A DNA stretch of 18,486 bases from Geobacillus icigianus. Lineage in GTDB: Bacteria; Bacillota; Bacilli; Bacillales; Anoxybacillaceae. The stretch covers positions 1-18,486 of the forward strand of contig NZ_JPYA01000022.1 in assembly GCF_000750005.1 (NCBI RefSeq), in the 5' to 3' direction. The notes under the pieces were generated by a model. The model saw nothing but the letters and a program-made list of their open reading frames with translations. It had not been told where the DNA came from and did not search any database. This document shows, piece after piece, positions 7,794 through 14,977 of this stretch. The position numbers and the translations under genes were made by a program. Numbering within the stretch: the first letter of the stretch is position 1; every line of letters starts with the position of its first letter.

Positions 7794-9150
7794 AGAGTAC
7801 GATATTCGCGGACGAGCTGGCGAGGAGCTCGATGAGTCGTTCGCGTATTGGCTCGGACGGGCTTTTGCCGATATGATGCAAAAGGAAGGGGAGAAAAAGG
7901 CGGTTGTTGCCCATGACAACCGTCTGTCATCCCCTGGGCTGCATCGAGCGCTCAAAGACGGGCTGCTCGATGGCGGCTGCGATGTTGTCGATATCGGACT
8001 TTCGACGACACCGATGTTTTACTACAGCTTATATTACACGAACATCCCCTGCGGCATGATCGTCACCGCCAGCCATAACCCGGGCGATGAGAATGGATTT
8101 AAAATCGCCATGGGAAAAACGACGATTTACGGCGAACGTATTCAGGCGCTCCGCCAGGCGATGGAGCGGCTCAGTCAAGAACAGCCGCAACTAGCGGCGC
8201 GCGGGCGCGAGGAGACGTTCGATCTTGTTCCGGCGTATATTGGCATGCTCAAAGAGAAGATTCAGCTTGGCCCCCGCAAGTTGAAGGTGGTCGTTGACTG
8301 CGGCAACGGTACTCCGTCGATCATTGCGCCGCAAGTGCTCAAAGAGTGGGGATGCGATGTCATCCCGCTTTACTGCGAATCCGATCCGACGTTCCCGAAC
8401 CATCATCCAGATCCGGTCGTACCGGAAAACTTGACGGATTTGATTGAAACGGTGCGCAAAGAGAACGCGGATCTCGGCATCGCCTTTGATGGCGATGGCG
8501 ACCGAATCGGAGTCGTCGATGAAACAGGAACCATTCGCTGGGGCGATCAGCTGATGGTGCTGTTCTGGCGCGAGATTCTCAAGCGCCATCCGGGAGCGGC
8601 GGCGCCGGTTGAAGTGAAATGTTCGCAGGCGCTTGTCGAAGAAATTGAACGGCTCGGCGGGAAGCCGTTCTTCCATCGGACCGGCCACTCGCATGTGAAG
8701 GCGACGCTGCGCCGCCGTCCGGAGATCCCGTTTGCCGGTGAAATGTCTGGCCATTTGTTCTTTAATGATGAGTTTTACGGCTATGACGACGCTTTGTACG
8801 CCGCCGGGCGGCTGCTTCGCTTGTTGTCGAATGACGAACGTCCGCTGTCTGAGTGGTTTGCTGATGTGCCGCGGTACGTGGCGACGCCGGAGACGCGCGT
8901 GGCTTGCCCAGAAGAGAAAAAACCAGCTGCCATTGCCGCGGTGAAAAACCGGTTCGCTGGCCGCTATCCGGTTGTTGATGTGGATGGCGCTCGCATCCAG
9001 TTTCCGGAAGGCTGGGGATTGGTGCGGCCATCAAACACGCAACCCATCCTTGTTTTGCGCGCCGAGGCGAAGACGAAGGAGGCATTGACCGAGATCAAGC
9101 GTGAACTTGCCGATGGTTTGCGGCCGTTTGGGCTGTGGGTGGATTGGTAA
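7744..9150 (+). CDS. Phosphomannomutase/phosphoglucomutase
   Basis: This enzyme interconverts hexose-6-phosphate and hexose-1-phosphate, supplying the pyrophosphorylase at 4470. The alpha-D-phosphohexomutase signatures are in order: the phosphoserine loop TASHNP with S110, the metal loop DGDGDR with D249, D251 and D253, the sugar-binding loop GEMSGH (332-337), and the phosphate-binding loop RPSNTQP from R428. GEMSGH is the form used by enzymes handling mannose and glucose phosphates, so both substrates are possible. Length is 468 residues. I chose the ATG at 7744 over the in-frame TTG at 7741 because GGAGG (7730-7734) is 9 nt away. It is the last gene of the cassette, followed by a strong terminator. 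Confidence 0.92.
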   Translation: MNSFTTKPFAWPAHVFKEYDIRGRAGEELDESFAYWLGRAFADMMQKEGEKKAVVAHDNRLSSPGLHRALKDGLLDGGCDVVDIGLSTTPMFYYSLYYTNIPCGMIVTASHNPGDENGFKIAMGKTTIYGERIQALRQAMERLSQEQPQLAARGREETFDLVPAYIGMLKEKIQLGPRKLKVVVDCGNGTPSIIAPQVLKEWGCDVIPLYCESDPTFPNHHPDPVVPENLTDLIETVRKENADLGIAFDGDGDRIGVVDETGTIRWGDQLMVLFWREILKRHPGAAAPVEVKCSQALVEEIERLGGKPFFHRTGHSHVKATLRRRPEIPFAGEMSGHLFFNDEFYGYDDALYAAGRLLRLLSNDERPLSEWFADVPRYVATPETRVACPEEKKPAAIAAVKNRFAGRYPVVDVDGARIQFPEGWGLVRPSNTQPILVLRAEAKTKEALTEIKRELADGLRPFGLWVDW

Positions 9151-9234
9151 ATTTTTGGGGGATAAGGGTGTTTTTATTTGGAAGAAGATTTGAAGCCGCT
9201 CACGCGTCCTTCCGTCTGAAGGGGGATGGTTGTT

Positions 9235-9282
9235 CCGGCGCTGGCCGCCCGGTTTCTGCGGGCACTGCGCCGGTTTGTTTTT
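9235..9282 (+). terminator. Terminator of the sugar cassette
   Basis: CCGGCGC (9235-9241) pairs with GCGCCGG (9267-9273), and GCCCG with CGGGC inside it; TTTGTTTTT follows. This ends the cassette before the regulator gene. Confidence 0.85.
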
Positions 9283-9305
9283 GTCGCTCCGATCAATCCT
9301 TGGGC

Positions 9306-9335
9306 TTGATTTCTTGCAAATGGTTTGTCCATAAT
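9306..9335 (+). promoter_or_regulatory. Candidate promoter of the LuxR-type regulator
   Basis: TTGATT (9306-9311), an 18-nt spacer and CATAAT (9330-9335) are the best sigma-A pairing. TATATT at 9335-9340 is an alternative -10. The region is AT-rich and the assignment is uncertain. Confidence 0.4.
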
Positions 9336-9375
9336 ATATTGAAGAATAAAAAAGTGGTGTAGGAGAGTTGAAGGC

Positions 9376-11019
9376 GTGGCGATTCGTGAACTGTTGCAAT
9401 ATGTCCAAGATGCGTATGCGGCCTTGACCCAACTGAGCATGATCATCGTTGACGATGACGGCAATCCTGTCACAAAAGTGTCCAACTTGACCGAGCTGGC
9501 CGAGCTCGTTTTATTTGTCGCCCAAAAGGAGGGGACGACGTTTTTTTGTCCGCGGGAATTATCGATTGAAAGTTGGCAGCGGCCGATTTTGGCACCGGTC
9601 GGTTGCCTAGGGATGAAAAGCATCCTCGCTCCCATCTTTGTCGAGGGCAAGGCGGAGTATTGGGTTTGGTCTGGGGTGTTGATCGAAGAGGAAACGAAGT
9701 GGCTCGTTCGCGAGCAATCGATGGTTGATGACAAATGGGCGGCAGTGATTGCCCAAGCGGCCGTTCTGCCTGCCGGTGCGGTGGAGGCGAAGCTTCGGGA
9801 CATTGAGCGAATGGCGGCCATATGTGGAGAACTGATCCGCGGCGAGCGCTGCAAACAGCGGTATCACGCGTATGGGAAACCGCTGGAGGCGGCGTTGGCC
9901 GACCATCCTCTTGCGTATGATGCCGGTCGGCTGTTGGCGCGCCTGCAAGAGTTGGATCCGCGGCTCGATGTCGCACTATATATTGAAAGGCGTCCGCAGG
10001 CATGCGTCGTGGTGGCAGCCAACGGGGAGAAGGCTGAACGATTAAAAGGAAGGACCATTGATCCGCTGTTTCCGCCATTGGTGGCTTGGGATGGGCCATT
10101 TCATCCTATTTATTTCCAAGAAGCCGCCCTTGATCCGCGCTTTTCTTTTTTCGTCCGCCATGACATTCGCCCCAAGATGCTGATCGCTTATCCGGCGGTG
10201 TATGAACAGACGCTGGAAGGATGGGCCATTGTCGCTAGTGAGACGGCTCTTTCGCCCGCGGAGGAATTGTTGCCGCTTGGCCATATGCTCGTCCAACATT
10301 GGCTGCTGCTGACGAGATGTGCGGAAGCGAGCGCGAAAACTGACCGCCATTTGATGCGGCTGTCGATGTTAATGGAAATTGGCCGAGCGATGCGCGTAGT
10401 GCAAAATGAGGAAGAAATCGTGCGGATGATGGTCGAATTCGCGGTTGAGCTTGCTTATGGTGAGTTTGTTTGTGCCGTCTGGTGTTGTGACGATAGGACG
10501 ACGGTGATTCATGAAGGGGCGCTTACGGCTTCGGCGGCGTCCGGCTACCGGGAGGAGGTGCGCCGGCGCTACGGACGCGGTGAGAAAGCGAAAAATCAAG
10601 CGCCGACCCTCGTTCCGATCGGGGACAAGACCGTGATGGAAGTGCCGTTTTTTGTCCGCGACCGTCATTATGGCGTGCTCGCTGTTCATATCAGACAGCC
10701 GGCCGAGGCGAAAGAAGCCGAAGTCTACATAGCGGCGCTGGCCGCCATCGGAGCGTTAATGATGCAAGGCGCCGTTTACCAAGATGACGAAGGAATCATC
10801 GATATTGATATGTTGTCCGAACAGTTGACCGCGCGGGAGATGGATGTGCTTGAGCTCCTCATTCAAGGATGCAGCAACCGCGAAATTTCTGAACGGCTAT
10901 TTATTAGCGTCCATACTGTTAAAAACCATATTACGAACATTTTCCAGAAAATTGGCGTCAATGATCGGTCGCAGCTGATCGCTCTAGTGTACCAATTAAA
11001 CCACCGACGGCGCCGTTAG
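9376..11019 (+). CDS. LuxR-type regulator with PocR-like and GAF-like sensory domains
   Basis: This 547-residue cytoplasmic transcription regulator ends in a LuxR/NarL helix-turn-helix (about 485-547): LTAREMDVLELLIQGCSNRE, then ISERLFISVHTVKNHITNIF. The first about 165 residues resemble a diverged PocR-type ligand-binding domain (MIIVDDDGNPVTK, then LAPVGCLGMKSILAPIFVEG). Residues about 170-310 form a second globular region with weak GAF-like features. Residues about 325-470 look like a GAF domain (EIGRAMRVVQNEEEIVRMMV). The architecture implies small-molecule sensing rather than receiver-domain phosphorylation; no receiver domain is present. The start is GTG at 9376 behind AGGAGAG. It is bounded by terminators on both sides, so it is monocistronic. 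It may control the adjacent sugar cassette or the partner-switching module, but position is the only argument. Confidence 0.8.
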   Translation: MAIRELLQYVQDAYAALTQLSMIIVDDDGNPVTKVSNLTELAELVLFVAQKEGTTFFCPRELSIESWQRPILAPVGCLGMKSILAPIFVEGKAEYWVWSGVLIEEETKWLVREQSMVDDKWAAVIAQAAVLPAGAVEAKLRDIERMAAICGELIRGERCKQRYHAYGKPLEAALADHPLAYDAGRLLARLQELDPRLDVALYIERRPQACVVVAANGEKAERLKGRTIDPLFPPLVAWDGPFHPIYFQEAALDPRFSFFVRHDIRPKMLIAYPAVYEQTLEGWAIVASETALSPAEELLPLGHMLVQHWLLLTRCAEASAKTDRHLMRLSMLMEIGRAMRVVQNEEEIVRMMVEFAVELAYGEFVCAVWCCDDRTTVIHEGALTASAASGYREEVRRRYGRGEKAKNQAPTLVPIGDKTVMEVPFFVRDRHYGVLAVHIRQPAEAKEAEVYIAALAAIGALMMQGAVYQDDEGIIDIDMLSEQLTAREMDVLELLIQGCSNREISERLFISVHTVKNHITNIFQKIGVNDRSQLIALVYQLNHRRRR

Positions 11020-11021
11020 GG

Positions 11022-11060
11022 GGACATCATTGGGCAGACGATGCCATGATGTCCTTTTTT
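11022..11060 (+). terminator. Terminator of the LuxR-type gene
   Basis: GGACATCAT (11022-11030) pairs perfectly with ATGATGTCC (11046-11054) and is followed by six T residues. It begins 2 nt after the stop codon. Confidence 0.9.
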
Positions 11061-11073
11061 ATCATGTAGGAAA

Positions 11074-11102
11074 TTGGAACGAGACCCATTTTGTATTATA
11101 AT
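11074..11102 (+). promoter_or_regulatory. Near-consensus sigma-A promoter of the partner-switching module
   Basis: TTGGAA (11074-11079), a 17-nt spacer and a perfect TATAAT (11097-11102) form a strong promoter. The leader to 11266 is about 155 nt. It contains an inverted repeat TCTAG-TAT-CTAGA near 11130 and a potential stem-loop (GGGAA...TTCCC with inner TCAAA/TTTGA) around 11150-11185. No known leader RNA family was recognised. Confidence 0.75.
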
Positions 11103-11265
11103 GTGAGTATAGTAAACAGGAACTATTCTAGTATCTAGATGAAAGAGTAAGGGAATCAAATGACCCTTTGAATCTATTTCCCCAAAGTATGCCGTGCTGT
11201 ATAGTGAGGGAAGTGCATATTGCCATGGCTGCACGTACAAAGTGCATAAAGATAGGGGAATGTCA

Positions 11266-11667
11266 ATGAAACATACGATCATGATCCGAACGATGACGAT
11301 CATGAAGCCGGCTGATATTTTAAAAGCGATGGAAGTGACAGAAGAGCTGGCCGAGCGGATGGGATTTTTGCCTTGTGATTGCCTTTTTCTCCGTTTAGCG
11401 ACGGAGGAGGCGTGCATGAACGCCTATGAATACTGTCAAAAGGTCCAGAAACTTCCGTTTAGGCTGTTTTGGAAAATCGATGAGGGGCAGTTAATGATTG
11501 TGGTCAAACAACAAGGAGGATGCTTTTCCATCACGAATCATGACACTGTCAACACAGGGCCGCGTGGCAGAGGGCTACAGCTGATCGCCCATATTGTTGA
11601 CGATGTGTACGTAAAGCAAGAAGGGAACAACGTTTTGTTTTGTATGTGCAAATGCAAAAAAAAATGA
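11266..11667 (+). CDS. RsbW/SpoIIAB-like serine kinase / anti-sigma factor
   Basis: The 133-residue protein has the HATPase (GHKL) fold of partner-switching kinases. The N-box is LATEEACMNAYEYC, with E48 and N52 positioned for magnesium and ATP. The ATP-lid region reads GPRGRGLQLIAHIVDDV. Such proteins bind and phosphorylate a STAS antagonist or sequester a sigma factor or other partner; the next gene encodes the STAS protein. It carries eight cysteines, including a CDC pair and a C-terminal CMCKCKKK, unusual for this family. I chose the ATG at 11266 because AGGGGA is 6 nt upstream; an in-frame ATG at 11260 touches that site, and a longer frame from 11194 has no ribosome binding site. The next coding region begins 21 nt downstream. 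Confidence 0.85.
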   Translation: MKHTIMIRTMTIMKPADILKAMEVTEELAERMGFLPCDCLFLRLATEEACMNAYEYCQKVQKLPFRLFWKIDEGQLMIVVKQQGGCFSITNHDTVNTGPRGRGLQLIAHIVDDVYVKQEGNNVLFCMCKCKKK

Positions 11668-11688
11668 GTGGCCATTGGAGGAAGCAGG

Positions 11689-12021
11689 ATGGAGACGAAA
11701 CAAGGAGCAATTTGCACGCTGACATGGACAGAGGATATTACACTAAACAATGTTGAATCGTTCCGCCAAGCGCTTGAAACCTTGTTGAATGAACAGGCCG
11801 ACTATCTCGTTGTCAACATGGAGAAAGTCAACTACATTAACAGCGCCGGGCTCGGTGCGATCGCTGACAGCGTGATGACGGCCAGAGCTTGTCAGAAGGA
11901 ACTGGTGATTGCCGGTGTCAAAGGGTCGCTTGCTGAGATTTTCCATATTGTTAAATTCTCTTCGTTTATCAAACTATTTGCCACAGAGAAGGAAGCGCTT
12001 GATTATTTCGTCGGAGAATGA
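11689..12021 (+). CDS. STAS-domain anti-sigma factor antagonist (RsbV/SpoIIAA-like)
   Basis: This 110-residue single STAS domain carries the phosphorylation signature YINSAGLG, with S52 as the expected phosphoacceptor (comparable to S56 of RsbV and S58 of SpoIIAA). In the unphosphorylated form such proteins bind the kinase and release its partner. The start is ATG at 11689, with GGAGG (11677-11681) 7 nt upstream; an in-frame GTG at 11668 is less likely. It lies between its likely kinase and its likely phosphatase, the order expected for one operon. Confidence 0.9.
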   Translation: METKQGAICTLTWTEDITLNNVESFRQALETLLNEQADYLVVNMEKVNYINSAGLGAIADSVMTARACQKELVIAGVKGSLAEIFHIVKFSSFIKLFATEKEALDYFVGE

Positions 12022-12027
12022 CGTTCT

Positions 12028-13557
12028 ATGGTGGATGGGTTTTGGGAAAGTGTGCAATGGAATGACAGTTTGGCGTGGCGTGAGCTGCTCGCCAATCTAG
12101 AAAAAATGAATGTGCTCTTTGGACCGCGGGATTATGTGTATTGGCTGGCCGCTCCGGAAAAGAAGCAGCTTTTGTTTATTTCAGCATCATGTGAGCGGCT
12201 CTATGGACTGCCGCCGGAAGCGTTTTATAACGATCGGGACATCTGGGAGAAAGTGGCCCATCCGGACGACCGAATCAAGGCGAAAGACAAATGGCGGCTT
12301 CTTTCGCAGATGGGGGAGAGCGCTCAAACGTACCGCATCATCAACCAACGGGACGGCTCGGTGCGCTGGGTGGCTGAACAAACGGTCCCCGTGTTGGCGC
12401 GCACGAAGGGGGTCAAGCTGGTCAGCGGCGTTGTCGTGGAGATTACGGAAGCGAAACGGAATGAGGACGAGCGCCAGCTGGCTGAACACGTGTATGAAGC
12501 CATCGAGCAGGCGATGCTCGTGACCGATGGACAATTTACCGTCCGGCTTGTCAACCCGGCGTTCACCAAAATGACCGGCCATGGGGTGGAAATTATCGGC
12601 CAGCCGTTGCACATGCTGTATGCCGGCTATTATGATGCGTGGTTTTATGAGGTGGTCAAGGCCGAGAATGAAGAAAGGGGGGAGTGGAGAGGGAGGGTGT
12701 GTTGGCGGCGAAAGCAAGGATCGCCATGCGTGAGGCAAACGATGGTAAAAGCCGTTCGCGATCGCGCGGGGGAGATTGTTTTTTATTTGTTCCTCTTTTC
12801 TGGTTCGTCTTTAGAAGAGCCGGATATCATAGCGGTGAAAGATGATTTAAAGCTGGCCCGCGAAGTACAAAAACGGGTATTGAGCAAGCCGTTATCCGCT
12901 GAGGGGATTTCCATTGCTGGAACGTACATACCGTCGCGGGAGGTGGGTGGGGATATGTACGCTTGGTATCCGATCGATCAACGGCGTTATGGCATTTTTT
13001 TAATGGATGTGATGGGGCATGGGGCGGCGGCTTCGCTCATTTGCATGTCCGTTCGTTCGCTTCTGAACGGGGTTATCCGCAAGGGAATCGTTCCGAACGA
13101 AGTGTTCCAGGAGCTCAACCGCCATATGCGCCAACTGTATCACGAAAACGGGCGGACGACGTATTATTTTACGGCGATGTATGTGCTGGTCGATGTGAAG
13201 GAGCGAATGATCGAATATGCCTCGGCGGGTCATCCACCTGGATTTTTGTTTCAGCCGGATGGAACGGTGGCGGAGTTGGACCGCGGCTGTGCGCCGATCG
13301 GTTTGCTCCCGCGGCTTTTTGTTGAGAGCGGGCGGCTGCGTTATGAGCCGGGGGCGACGCTCATTTTGTATTCGGACGGAGCCATCGAAGGGGAGAAGGT
13401 GGGTTCAGTGCGTCAAAAAATTGAGACGTTTCGCGATGCGATTGCGCCGTATGTTTCGCTCGATGAACGAACGCTGTTATCGCGCTTGCGCCGTTATTTC
13501 TTTCAAAAAGGGCCGCTCCCGGACGATTTTTCAGCAGTGGCTGCAAAATTATGGTAG
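12028..13557 (+). CDS. PAS-PAS-PP2C serine phosphatase (RsbU/SpoIIE type)
   Basis: The 509-residue cytoplasmic protein should dephosphorylate the upstream STAS protein when its sensor is stimulated. A PAS domain with PAC-like tail spans about 30-145 (FISASCERLYGLPPEAFYND, then RIINQRDGSVRWVAEQTVPV). A second PAS follows at about 150-265 (VTDGQFTVRLVNPAFTKMTG). The PP2C domain begins near 275 (LAREVQKRVLSK). Its metal aspartates are visible: D309 in VGGDMYAW, D327 in LMDVMGHG, D450 in LYSDGAIE, and D499/D500 in PDDFSAVAAK. No transmembrane segment is present. ATG at 12028 lies 6 nt after the STAS stop. No cofactor-binding residue allows the PAS ligand to be named. Confidence 0.9.
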   Translation: MVDGFWESVQWNDSLAWRELLANLEKMNVLFGPRDYVYWLAAPEKKQLLFISASCERLYGLPPEAFYNDRDIWEKVAHPDDRIKAKDKWRLLSQMGESAQTYRIINQRDGSVRWVAEQTVPVLARTKGVKLVSGVVVEITEAKRNEDERQLAEHVYEAIEQAMLVTDGQFTVRLVNPAFTKMTGHGVEIIGQPLHMLYAGYYDAWFYEVVKAENEERGEWRGRVCWRRKQGSPCVRQTMVKAVRDRAGEIVFYLFLFSGSSLEEPDIIAVKDDLKLAREVQKRVLSKPLSAEGISIAGTYIPSREVGGDMYAWYPIDQRRYGIFLMDVMGHGAAASLICMSVRSLLNGVIRKGIVPNEVFQELNRHMRQLYHENGRTTYYFTAMYVLVDVKERMIEYASAGHPPGFLFQPDGTVAELDRGCAPIGLLPRLFVESGRLRYEPGATLILYSDGAIEGEKVGSVRQKIETFRDAIAPYVSLDERTLLSRLRRYFFQKGPLPDDFSAVAAKLW

Positions 13558-13866
13558 TGAAACAGCGCCAGCGATCGAGGAGCGATGATTCCGTACAAAA
13601 TAGTGCGATTTGATCTGTTTCTCAGTGAGAAAAGCCTGACGAAATCAACTTTTTTGCGCGATGCCGCCGATTTGCTCGTGCCAGTCGTCACCGACCTTAT
13701 CGTCCTTGCGTGGCTACGTCCTTGTGCCGGAGAACGTTTTAGCGGTCATGAATGGTGAAAAAGATGTTTTTCATTTGGAAAAATGTCTGCTGAAATAAAG
13801 ACAATTCCGCCGTTCGTCAAGAATAGAATGATATCAGCGGAGCAAAAGGAGGAATGACAGATAGAA
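13558..13866 (+). other. Intergenic region upstream of the RDD gene
   Basis: This 309-nt gap contains repeat copy A (13584-13656) and an inverted repeat TGAAAAA-gatg-TTTTTCA near 13757-13774. An AAAGGAGG ribosome binding site lies at 13845-13852. I found no convincing promoter pair and no terminator with a clear U-tract after the phosphatase gene; the hairpin inside repeat A, followed by CTTTTTT, might serve as one. Confidence 0.5.
13584..13656 (+). repeat. Diverged intergenic repeat, copy A
   Basis: It shares GATT-(C/T)-CGTACAAAATA and the following hairpin region with copy C at 14535-14611. Its centre holds the perfect palindrome TTTCTCAGTGAGAAA, followed by GCCTGACGAAATCAACTTTT. Aligned by eye, roughly seven in ten positions match copy C. 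Confidence 0.6.
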
Positions 13867-14493
13867 ATGAACCGTCCGGCTGGATTTTGGAAACGGTTGT
13901 TGGCTAACTTGTTGGACGCTATTGTGATCGGCATTCCGATTTCGGTCATCGGCTATTTGATTACGGGCAGTATGGAAACGAACTGGTTTACGACATTGGC
14001 CAACTTGCTTTACGCTTTAGTTGTTCCGGCGGTTTGGTATGGCTATACGGTCGGCAAACGGATGATCGGCATCCGAATTGCCAAAGTAAACGGCGGCAAA
14101 GTCGGCCTTGGTACGATGTTTTTGCGTTCGTTTGTCGACAGACTTGTGTATTTTGTTACTTTTGGAATGGGACTTATTATCAGTGCGATGATGGTAGCTG
14201 CAAGAGAAGACAAACGGTCGATTCACGATTTTATCGCTAGGATGTATGTAACAACAGAAAAAAACGACGGCGTAACCAAGGAAACGAGCGGCTCTCAAAT
14301 GGGGGCCTGTTTCTTTTTGCTCGCAGAGTTGCGATGCGGGATGAGGACATCGGCGCTGACTCTCAAGAAGCGAAGCCTTGATAAAACGTGTCTTTGCCTC
14401 TCAGTCAGTTCCCGCGTCCTTCGAAAGCTGGCGATTTCATCGCGGGTACGGTTTTACCATATTGATCCTGTTTTTCACTCATTCTCCCATTGA
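13867..14493 (+). CDS. RDD-family membrane protein with an abnormal C-terminal tail
   Basis: Residues 1 to about 130 form an RDD domain. PAGFWKRLLANLLDAIVIGI carries the first-helix Arg and Asp, followed by hydrophobic segments at about 17-32, 40-58 and 88-112, and the typical end DKRSIHDFIARMYV. RDD proteins are membrane proteins, some linked to ion tolerance; the role here is unknown. Many bacillar members stop soon after this point. Here the frame continues about 65 residues (from about 145) in low-complexity, Cys/Ser-rich sequence unlike a membrane protein, suggesting loss of the native stop. The ATG at 13867 is 14 nt from AAAGGAGG, longer than usual, and a stop lies just upstream in frame. 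Confidence 0.65.
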   Translation: MNRPAGFWKRLLANLLDAIVIGIPISVIGYLITGSMETNWFTTLANLLYALVVPAVWYGYTVGKRMIGIRIAKVNGGKVGLGTMFLRSFVDRLVYFVTFGMGLIISAMMVAAREDKRSIHDFIARMYVTTEKNDGVTKETSGSQMGACFFLLAELRCGMRTSALTLKKRSLDKTCLCLSVSSRVLRKLAISSRVRFYHIDPVFHSFSH

Positions 14494-14534
14494 TGAAAGG
14501 AATCAGTGGTTTTTCACCAGCTTTCTAGGAGGCC

Positions 14535-14611
14535 GGTGATTTCGTACAAAATACCGCCGAGCTCCACCCGTTTCTCAATGAGAGAAACCTCGCAGAATCA
14601 GCTTTCTTTTC
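14535..14611 (+). repeat. Diverged intergenic repeat, copy C
   Basis: It begins GGTGATTTCGTACAAAATA and contains the hairpin GTTTCTC-AATGA-GAGAAAC, then CAGAATCAGCTTTCTTTT. It matches copy A in order and spacing. A weaker resemblance exists at about 14355-14405 inside the RDD tail. Confidence 0.6.
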
Positions 14612-14869
14612 TGAATGAAAATGACTCTGATCGGTGTGTGACAGCCGTTTTTCACCGTCCTTCTGGCAACGGTGTTCAGTAAATTCATATTTCGTGTGTT
14701 TTCGACGGAAATCGGGAGGATTTTTTATTCCAATGTCGAATAAATTGGCTTAGCCATCAATACATATCACGCGCTTGAGAAAAATTTCAAAAAGACAAAA
14801 ACGTGGTTGTTGGGGGGGCAGAGAGGCTTGAAGCATAAAAATGTTGTTCGGATGATCATTTTTCATTAG

Positions 14870-14875
14870 TATAAT
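14870..14875 (+). promoter_or_regulatory. Candidate -10 element of the chemoreceptor gene
   Basis: A perfect TATAAT lies 102 nt before the start. The best -35 at 17 nt is TTCGGA (14847-14852), only half matching consensus. No plus-strand sigma-D promoter, common for chemotaxis genes, was found. Confidence 0.4.
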
Positions 14876-14977
14876 TCTTATATCGGTAAAATTTACATGA
14901 ACGCGCGACAGCGAATCAATTTCATGCAGTGATCACCATGAAACGACTGACGTGACAAAAGAAGGAGGAGAAATGGT

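Larger units (their letters stand above)
14494..14977 (+). other. Intergenic region between the RDD and chemoreceptor genes
   Basis: This 484-nt stretch holds repeat copy C and a candidate promoter for the chemoreceptor. I could assign no RNA gene, riboswitch or protein to the rest. Gene-free sequence may begin as early as about 14300 if the RDD tail is not genuine. Confidence 0.5.

Noticed and set aside
9135..9362. A 75-codon open frame after the phosphomannomutase gene
   Set aside because: It overlaps the end of the mutase gene and runs through the terminator stem and the candidate promoter of the next gene.
11194..11265. A 24-codon N-terminal extension of the RsbW-like kinase
   Set aside because: It has no ribosome binding site and does not resemble the family; the internal ATG at 11266 has one at good spacing.
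14880..14886. A sigma-D-like -10 near the chemoreceptor gene
   Set aside because: CCGATAT reads on the minus strand, away from the receptor, and lacks a TAAA element at the right distance.
14800..14977. A riboswitch in the chemoreceptor leader
   Set aside because: G-rich segments near 14810 prompted a check for a cyclic-di-GMP aptamer, but its conserved blocks are absent.
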